In this document: positions 9,196 through 13,532 of the stretch, one piece after another
Position numbering within the stretch: position 1 is the stretch's first letter
How the letters are laid out: each line of letters opens with the position of its first letter
Origin: Ophiocordyceps camponoti-saundersi (nom. inval.)
Lineage: Eukaryota > Ascomycota > Sordariomycetes > Hypocreales > Ophiocordycipitaceae
Direction of reading: 5' to 3'
NCBI GenBank assembly: GCA_003339415.1
Contig: PDHQ01000627.1
Span: 1-13,532 of the forward strand
DNA length: 13,532 nucleotides
Position numbers and translations under genes: made by a program
The notes under the pieces: model-generated
The model's database searches: none
What the model was told of the DNA's origin: nothing
Seen by the model: only the letters and a program-made list of their open reading frames with translations

Positions 9196-9239
9196 GTATA
9201 AAATTATTATACTTATTCGTTACCTTCTATAGTAATAGC

Positions 9240-9840
9240 GCTCTAGTAAGCGCGATTATACCGACGAGATTAAAGATATATCTATTAGACGGGCTATCCG
9301 ATACTAGTATCGAGGGATCCTAAAAAGGAGTATACTTATTATCGCGATGCCCTCTCGTACGCGACGTACGAAGAGGGTAGATATCTAAAGACTAAATACC
9401 TATTCGAATATATAAAGTAATAAATAAGGAATATGAAAGGTAGAGTGGGGAGTTATAAGATAAGAAGGATCTCGTATAAAGGGTCCTTATAACTCGGGCA
9501 AGCCGTATATATATTAGGACGAGGCTATAGGGGCAGCACGAGGCTGCGAGGTATCGTAAGATTCCTTAATAATATTAAGTTTAAGTAAGTAAAATGCTTC
9601 TTAGCTAAGGATAATAGTAACTAATCGATGTCTTTCTAATAGCTAAGAAAGAATATTACCTGCTGCGGAGCAAATATAACGGGCATTAACTAAGAGATCG
9701 TTAGCAAACTCGGCTTTAGGTTCGTCGTCTAGTTAGCTAATTACGCTAAGAGAAACGAGATATACTAACAAATTGTCCTTAGAGCTGTTCCCGTATATTC
9801 AGTTTATCGGCTACCCTATATCGAACTATAGCAGAACTTT
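9240..9840 (+). pseudogene. Decayed coding relic, first part of a long plus-strand gene (frame 1)
   Basis: About 200 codons with roughly 15 TAA/TAG codons and convincing protein texture. Examples are TGYPILVSRDPKKEYTYYRD, then YEEGRYLKTKYLFEYIK, later EIVSKLGFRFVV and LANYAKRNEIY. Stops cluster at positions compatible with Gln or Trp. The coding signal moves to frame 3 around 9813-9840, which suggests an indel or a lost intron. The family was not recognised. The likely start lies near or before 9240 and cannot be fixed because ATG codons are mostly destroyed. Confidence 0.45.
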
Positions 9841-10760
9841 TAAGAAGACGTATTAACGAAGGTAAGAATAACTAGTAGTTCGGGCCTATAACTAGTAGCG
9901 TTAAAGAATGCGGCAAGGTAGTCGATAGTACGACTATAGTGAAAACGCTAGATTCTATTTACTTTAAGGCAACTGCCGATAAGCTGTTCGGGGAAATAGG
10001 GAAGGACAGTAAAGGCGTTATTATAGCGCGGAAGTATTTAGTGTTATACGGCCTACCCTATAGGCCTCCCTCTTAGTTAGTCAGCGCTGCCGGCCCTACT
10101 TCCTAGGGCCCTGGCCTTGCCACACAGACCTAGTAGAATCATAGTTATTATATTAGGAATATTACTATATTTATCGAGGCTGCCTTTCGCTATATAAGAT
10201 ATAGGAATAGCTTTTTTAGTACTAAGCGCTAAGTATCTTAGATTTCCTCTAGTGCCGAGCACGAAAATAACGGCCGCTATAACTATAATTTTTACTTAAC
10301 TAGCTTAAGGAATGCCCGGAGAGAAGTTTATCGATTAGTAGTTAGTACCTTAGAGGCTTAGACTAAAAAAGAAATAAACTGCTAAGTATAAGAAGAGCGG
10401 GCTAATATATATAGTTAATCTTACGAGCAGTATATATAAGATATACTATATTATACTAGTAGCTTATATAAGTATCTAAGCATATATATATATATAGACT
10501 ATTTGTTAGAGAGGAAAAACTATAGGGCCTGGGGGAAGACCTCTTACTTAATAAGGTCGGCTAGCTTATAGGCCCGATTTGTTACGTTAGAGAGCTTATT
10601 TATTATAGGTTATCTATCCGAAGTTACGCCGGTCTTAAGCAGGGGATAACTATACTTCCTTAGTTCCTATTACACGTAGATATTATCTAAGTTCTAGGTA
10701 GTTGCGGTATATATATCGGCAAATGCTATAGCGAAGATCTTAAGTTATATTATGGGGGCC
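9813..10760 (+). pseudogene. Decayed coding relic, second part (frame 3), passing through repeat E1
   Basis: Frame 3 continues the signal of the preceding relic. Before E1 it reads AELLRRRINEGKNN, then FGPITSSVKECGKVVDS and ATADKLFGEIGKDSKG, then ARKYLVLYGLP. It stays in phase across E1 (10050-10184) and continues as NGRYNYNFYLTSLRNARREV, EERANIYS, LLERKNYRAWGKTSYLIR, VTLESLFIIGYLSEVTPVL and ANAIAKILSYIMGA. After E1 there are about nine stops in 155 codons. The phase is kept on both sides of E1. E1 may therefore be part of the protein, or an insertion whose length keeps the frame. No family was recognised. Confidence 0.5.
10050..10184 (+). repeat. ~140-bp direct repeat, copy E1 (better preserved)
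   Basis: It is collinear with E2 (10757-10897). Both begin GGCCTACCYTATAGRCCTCCC and share CTCTTAGTTAGTYAGCGCT, the ACCTAGYAGAAT block and TATTAGGAAT. E1 keeps CA/TG bases (CAGCGCTGCCGGCC, TTGCCACACAGACC), where E2 mostly has T or A. E1 contains a clean hairpin: GGCCCTA at 10092-10098, a 5-base loop, and TAGGGCC at 10104-10110. On the minus strand an ATG-initiated 61-codon frame (10077-10262) overlaps it. Its last residues align with a same-frame reading of E2, but a coding role is not supported. Confidence 0.75.
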
Positions 10761-10897
10761 TACCTTATAGACCTCCCTCTTAGTTAGTTAGCGCTACTAA
10801 CCTTACTTCTTAGGGCATAGCCTTGCAAAATAAACCTAGCAGAATTATTATTATAGTTATAAGTATTAGGAATTTTAATACCTTTATTAGTGCTGCT
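10757..10897 (+). repeat. ~140-bp direct repeat, copy E2 (more mutated)
   Basis: This is the second copy, 707 bp after E1 in the same orientation. Compared with E1 it shows mostly C-to-T and G-to-A changes in CA/TG contexts, plus a one-base gap and a net gain of about seven bases in the second half. In plus frame 2 it starts LPYRPPS, as E1 does in frame 3. The two copies therefore sit in the same local coding phase at their start, but they diverge in phase inside. Confidence 0.75.
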
Positions 10898-11401
10898 ATT
10901 AACCTTATAATAAGTTACTTTTATAAGAATACTCTATTGCCGTTTTAGTTAGTCCCTAGCCCCGTAGCTACGAGGGTAGTATTAGAAAGGAAGAACCGAC
11001 TTTAATTCACATAACTATAAGTAGGTAGGATATAATTAAGGGGGTTATTAAACGCAGAAGGAAAACTCTAATACGAAGATATATATATTTATTCAGATTT
11101 CCTAGCAACGATAGAATACTCCTACTTAGCATATCGCTAGCTTAGAAGCTAGTATCTTTATTCTTAAGAGCCTTTCTCTAAGGACCGCTATTTTTATATA
11201 TATATATATATTATATATATAAGGAAGGCCTCCGAGCCTAAGGGTCGGAGGTTAAGCTTTCTATATTTATAGTTTATATAAATATATATATAATATACTT
11301 ACCTACGTTCTAACTCTTAGATATATAAATTAATTACTCAGTTTATTCTTTATTTAACGTAATATTCCGATTCCGTTAGAATCCGTCTAAGATTATAACC
11401 T
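10898..11401 (+). pseudogene. Possible continuation of the relic in frame 2, very AT-rich, weak
   Basis: Frame 2 stays moderately open between E2 and the stronger relic at 11402, for example LLNAEGKL, DFLATIEYSYLAYR and RKASEPKGRRLSF. The TA tract at 11196-11219 and the TA-rich block at 11275-11295 would encode Ile/Tyr runs, which is unlikely in a real protein. The stretch is equally well described as AT-rich spacer. It contains two inverted repeats: CTAGCTT/AAGCTAG with a 2-base loop (11137-11152), and CCTCCGA/TCGGAGG with a 9-base loop (11229-11251). Confidence 0.25.
11229..11251. repeat. Perfect 7-bp-stem hairpin beside TA tracts
   Basis: CCTCCGA at 11229-11235 pairs with TCGGAGG at 11245-11251 around a 9-base loop. 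It lies right after a TATATATAAGGAAGG stretch. In layout this resembles a TATA region followed by a 5'-leader hairpin, but no transcript start can be inferred from sequence alone. Confidence 0.5.
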
Positions 11402-12060
11402 TAGTAAGAGGTAGCTTATAGTCGCTACTTATAGATAGCCCTAAGACGGGTGCCGAGTCCCTTTATAATAGACTTACTTATATATATATTTCCCCTATCT
11501 TGCCTAACTGGAGCTCGGGCGAGCACGACTCTAGCCGAGGAAAGGATTAAGCAGGGTTATAACTTCTACCGGGGTTATCCCGGGGTCGTGCCGTAAATAG
11601 CCGAGAGACTAGCTCGCTTATTAAAGGCGAATATCTTATAAGTAGTATTTGCCGAATTTATTAACTCGATCCCTTAGGTACTAGGATATATATTATAGAA
11701 GGCGAACGTATTTTTCTACTATTATTTACGCGTAATAATATAAACTTAGACGAACGAGGCGATTAGCGACTTTACTAAAAACGAAACTAAGGAGGAACTA
11801 GTGCGTGCGTACGTAAAAGAAAGAGATATTTAGATATCCCTAGTAGCTAATTAGTTAGCAAATCGCAAGTATAGCCGTAGGCTACGTAACTATAAATACG
11901 TAATATATATATAAGATATATATCCTAGCTTACTTACCTACCTATATAGGGCTATCTCTAAAGAATATATTATCTATTACTATACTTATCGTGCCTCCTA
12001 TAGCAGGTCTCTACGATAAGAACCGGCGGAGAAGGTTTAAACTTTATATTAGCGAATTAT
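11402..12060 (+). pseudogene. Decayed coding relic, third part (frame 2), unknown product
   Basis: About 220 codons read in frame 2 with roughly 15 TAA/TAG codons. The clearest stretch begins near 11504: CLTGARASTTLAEERIKQGY, then NFYRGYPGVVP, IAERLARLLKANIL, VVFAEFINSIP, ISDFTKNETKEELVRAYVKE, LANRKYSRRLRNYKYV and LYRAISKEYIIYYYTYRAS. The texture is that of a soluble, partly helical protein. In the part compared (11521-11700), the antisense same-register frame has more stops. It may be the C-terminal third of the gene whose earlier parts are at 9240-10760. The product was not recognised. It ends shortly before the satellite leader at 12097. Confidence 0.45.
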
Positions 12061-12096
12061 ATTATTATTATAGACCCGTAGTAGAAAATAACGAAG

Positions 12097-12124
12097 GAGA
12101 AGTAAGCGAAATATCGCAGCTATA
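12097..12124 (+). repeat. Leader segment of the composite satellite, first copy
   Basis: GGAGAAGTAAGCGAAATATCGC here matches AGAGAAGTAAGCTAACTATCGC around 12790-12811. In both places the segment leads directly into the 31-bp unit. Confidence 0.6.
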
Positions 12125-12310
12125 GCGTATAGCGTTTCGGGCAGAGGAAAGAGACGCGTATAGCGTTTCGGAAAGACGAAAAAGACGCGTGTAGTATTTT
12201 AGGCAGACGAAAGAGACGCGTGCAGCGTTTCGGATAGACGAAAGAGACGCGTGTAGCATTTTAGATAGACGAAAGAGAAGCGTATAGCGCTTTAGGCAGA
12301 CTAAAGAGAC
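12125..12310 (+). repeat. 31-bp tandem repeat, six units
   Basis: Six consecutive 31-bp units start at 12125, 12156, 12187, 12218, 12249 and 12280 without indels. Consensus start is GCGTRYAGCGYTTYRGGCAG and end is ACGAAAGAGAC. Unit differences are mainly the transitions expected of RIP: GTGCAGCG appears as GTATAGCG, and GGCAG as GATAG. Since 31 is not a multiple of three, the open minus-strand frame over this block (12068-12259) is a by-product of the repeat. Single further units lie at 12501-12531 and 12811-12841. Confidence 0.9.
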
Positions 12311-12320
12311 GTATCTTATC

Positions 12321-12438
12321 CGTATCTTAGTCCAAGGAGCGGAAATCGAGTCCTATATTTTATTAACGTAGGTGCGAAAAGATAAGGAGATTAACTATAC
12401 CGTATAGGACGACGACTATATACTAGAAACGATAGGTA
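12321..12438 (+). repeat. 118-bp constant block of the composite satellite, copy 1
   Basis: It starts CGTATCTTAGTCC and ends GATAGGTA just before the first TTTATCCCC of the 36-bp satellite. Copies 2 (12542-12659) and 3 (12852-12969) have exactly the same length and differ by substitutions only. It contains GGTGCGAAA, ATAAGGAGATTAACTATAC and AGGACGACGAC. Confidence 0.9.
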
Positions 12439-12500
12439 TTTATCCCCTAGGGGATAAGAAGAGGAGTTAACGGGTTTATCCCTTAGGGATAAGAAGGGCA
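12439..12500 (+). repeat. 36-bp satellite, short run of about 1.7 units
   Basis: TTTAT anchors lie at 12439 and 12475. The second unit lost one G (TTAGGGATAAG) and is cut by the next 31-bp unit at 12501. Confidence 0.85.
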
Positions 12501-12541
12501 GCGTGCAGCGCTTCGGGCAGACGAAAGAGACGCGTCTCGTC
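12501..12541 (+). repeat. Single 31-bp unit plus 10-bp linker, second composite
   Basis: The unit GCGTGCAGCGCTTCGGGCAG (12501-12520) keeps its CA and TG and is the least RIP-mutated 31-bp unit in the window. The linker GCGTCTCGTC follows at 12532-12541. Confidence 0.85.
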
Positions 12542-12659
12542 CATATCTTAGTCCGAGAAGCGGAAGTCGAGTCCTATATTTCGTCGATATAGGTGCGAAA
12601 GGATAAGGAGATTAACTATACTATATAGGACGACGACGATATACCCGAGATAATAGGTA
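12542..12659 (+). repeat. 118-bp constant block, copy 2
   Basis: Same length and boundaries as copies 1 and 3. Most differences from copy 3 are transitions, for example TCGATATAGG against TTAACGTAGG in the middle. Confidence 0.9.
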
Positions 12660-12787
12660 TTTATCCCCTAAGGGATAAGGAGAGCAGTTAACGGGTTTAT
12701 CTTTTAGGGGATAAGAAAAGTAGTTAATAGGTTTATCCCTTAGGGGATAAGAAAAGTAGTTAACGGGTTAATCCCGTAGAAGATAAC
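12660..12787 (+). repeat. 36-bp satellite, run of about 3.5 units
   Basis: TTTAT or TTAAT anchors fall at 12660, 12696, 12732 and 12768, exactly 36 bp apart. The last unit is cut short and passes into the leader copy at about 12788. Confidence 0.85.
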
Positions 12788-12851
12788 TAAAGAGAAGTAA
12801 GCTAACTATCGCGTATAGCGCTTTAGGTAGACTAAAGAGACGCGTCTCGTC
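12788..12851 (+). repeat. Leader, single 31-bp unit and 10-bp linker, third composite
   Basis: The leader repeats the 12097-12124 sequence. The 31-bp unit occupies 12811-12841 and the linker GCGTCTCGTC 12842-12851. The linker is identical to the one at 12532-12541. Confidence 0.85.
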
Positions 12852-12969
12852 CGTATCTTAGTCCGAGGAGCGGGAGTTAAGTTCTATATTTCGTTAACGT
12901 AGGTGCGAAAGGATAAGGAGATTAACTATACTATATAGGACGACGACGATATACCCGAGACGATAGGTA
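12852..12969 (+). repeat. 118-bp constant block, copy 3
   Basis: Third copy, same length, directly followed by the long 36-bp array. Plus frame 1 here and frame 3 in copy 1 give similar peptides (VRKDKEINYT), so the block might once have been coding. A single short block cannot prove this. Confidence 0.9.
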
Positions 12970-13532
12970 TTTATCCCCTAGGGGATAAGGAGAGCAGTTA
13001 ACGGGTTTATCCCTTAGGGGATAAGAAGAGCAGTTAATAAGTTTATCCCCTAGGGGATAAGAAGAGCAGTTAATAAGTTTATCCCCTAGGGGAGAAGAAG
13101 AGCAGTTAATAAGTTTATCCCTTAGGGGATAAGAAGAGCAGTTAATAAGTTTATCCCCTAGGGGATAAGAAGAGCAGTTAACAAGTTTATCCCCTAGGGG
13201 ATAAGAAGAGTAGTTAACGGGTTTATCCCTTAGGGGATAAGAAGAATAGTTAATAGGTTTATCCCTTAAGGGATAAGAAGAGCAGTTAACGGGTTTATCC
13301 CTTAGGGGATAAGAAGAGCAGTTAATAGGTTTATCCCCTAGGGGATAAGAAGAGCAGTTAATAAGTTTATCCCTTAGGGGATAAGAAGAGTAGTTAATAA
13401 GTTTATCCCTTAGGGGATAAGAAGAGCAGTTAACGGGTTTATCCCTTAGGGGATAAGAAGAGCAGTTAACGGGTTTATCCCCTAGGGGATAAGAAGAGCA
13501 GTTAACAGGTTTATCCCCTAGGGGATAAGAAG
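12970..13532 (+). repeat. 36-bp palindrome-bearing satellite array, 16 units, running off the window
   Basis: TTTAT anchors occur every 36 bp from 12970 to 13510 without a single indel. Each unit has a GATAAGAAGAGCAGTTAA part and a core TTATCCCCTAGGGGATAA, which is an 18-bp perfect palindrome. Eight units have the symmetric CCCCTAGGGG, seven have CCCTTAGGGG, and one (13258) has CCCTTAAGGG. The spacer varies as TTAACGGG, TTAACAGG, TTAATAGG or TTAATAAG. On the minus strand one frame is open from the window edge to about 12935, as a 12-residue repeat (SSYPLGDKPVNC-like). No ATG exists in it. Confidence 0.95.

Noticed and set aside
10077..10262. ATG-initiated 61-codon frame on the minus strand
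   Set aside because: It lies over repeat E1 opposite the better supported plus-strand relic. The matching reading of E2 keeps the terminal phase but has no start and little similarity upstream.
11385..11420. Possible initiator-tRNA primer-binding site after an LTR end
   Set aside because: TAGTAAGAGGTAGC only loosely resembles the tRNA-Met binding word and needs both RIP changes and a deletion; no matching second LTR is present.
12068..12259. ATG-initiated 63-codon frame on the minus strand
   Set aside because: It is a shadow of the 31-bp tandem repeat. The repetitive peptide shifts phase with each unit because 31 is not a multiple of three.
12475..12500. TAGGGATAA word resembling part of the I-SceI recognition site
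   Set aside because: It is only a one-base-deleted variant of the 36-bp unit. The rest of the 18-bp site is absent.
12970..13532. CRISPR array (regular repeats)
   Set aside because: Units are contiguous 36-bp tandem repeats with no unique spacers, and the sequence has fungal RIP character.

Overview
This window looks like repeat-derived, non-genic chromatin from a filamentous ascomycete (Pezizomycotina) whose duplicated DNA was mutated by repeat-induced point mutation (RIP). The dinucleotides CA and TG are almost absent across most of it, TA is very abundant, and CG is retained. For example, 5761-5880 contains no CA and no TG at all. That is the mark of CpA-to-TpA transitions on both strands. 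No intact protein gene was found. Long stretches still read in one phase, interrupted only by TAG/TAA codons of the kind made from CAG, CAA and TGG. I therefore annotate decayed coding relics, not genes.

Layout. 1-2160: short AT-rich relics, a first copy (A) of a dispersed ~490-bp repeat, a basic C-terminal coding relic on the minus strand, and a 28-bp tandem repeat. 2164-7470: an LTR-like element, made of two same-orientation ~490-bp repeats (B 2164-2652, C 6985-7470) around a 4.3-kb interior that stays in one phase on the plus strand without an evident frameshift. In the left third of that interior the antisense frame in the same register is about equally open, so two divergent genes cannot be excluded. 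7470-8210: a short coding relic, an 11-G run and an old, eroded array of a 36-bp satellite. 8585-9195: an island that kept its CA/TG and is GC-richer, so it escaped RIP or arrived later. 9240-12060: a long plus-strand coding relic seen in three successive frames (1, then 3, then 2), containing two copies of a ~140-bp repeat (E1, E2). 12097-13532: a hierarchical satellite built from a 31-bp unit, a 10-bp linker, a constant 118-bp block and a 36-bp unit with an 18-bp perfect palindrome. It ends in a uniform 16-unit array that runs off the window.

The parts do not form a working operon or pathway. The plausible story is transposon and satellite accumulation in a RIP-active genome, perhaps subtelomeric, with the 36-bp satellite amplified again after or during mutation. 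I could not recognise any of the relic proteins with confidence. The strand of 2655-4062 and the identity of the element are the main open points.
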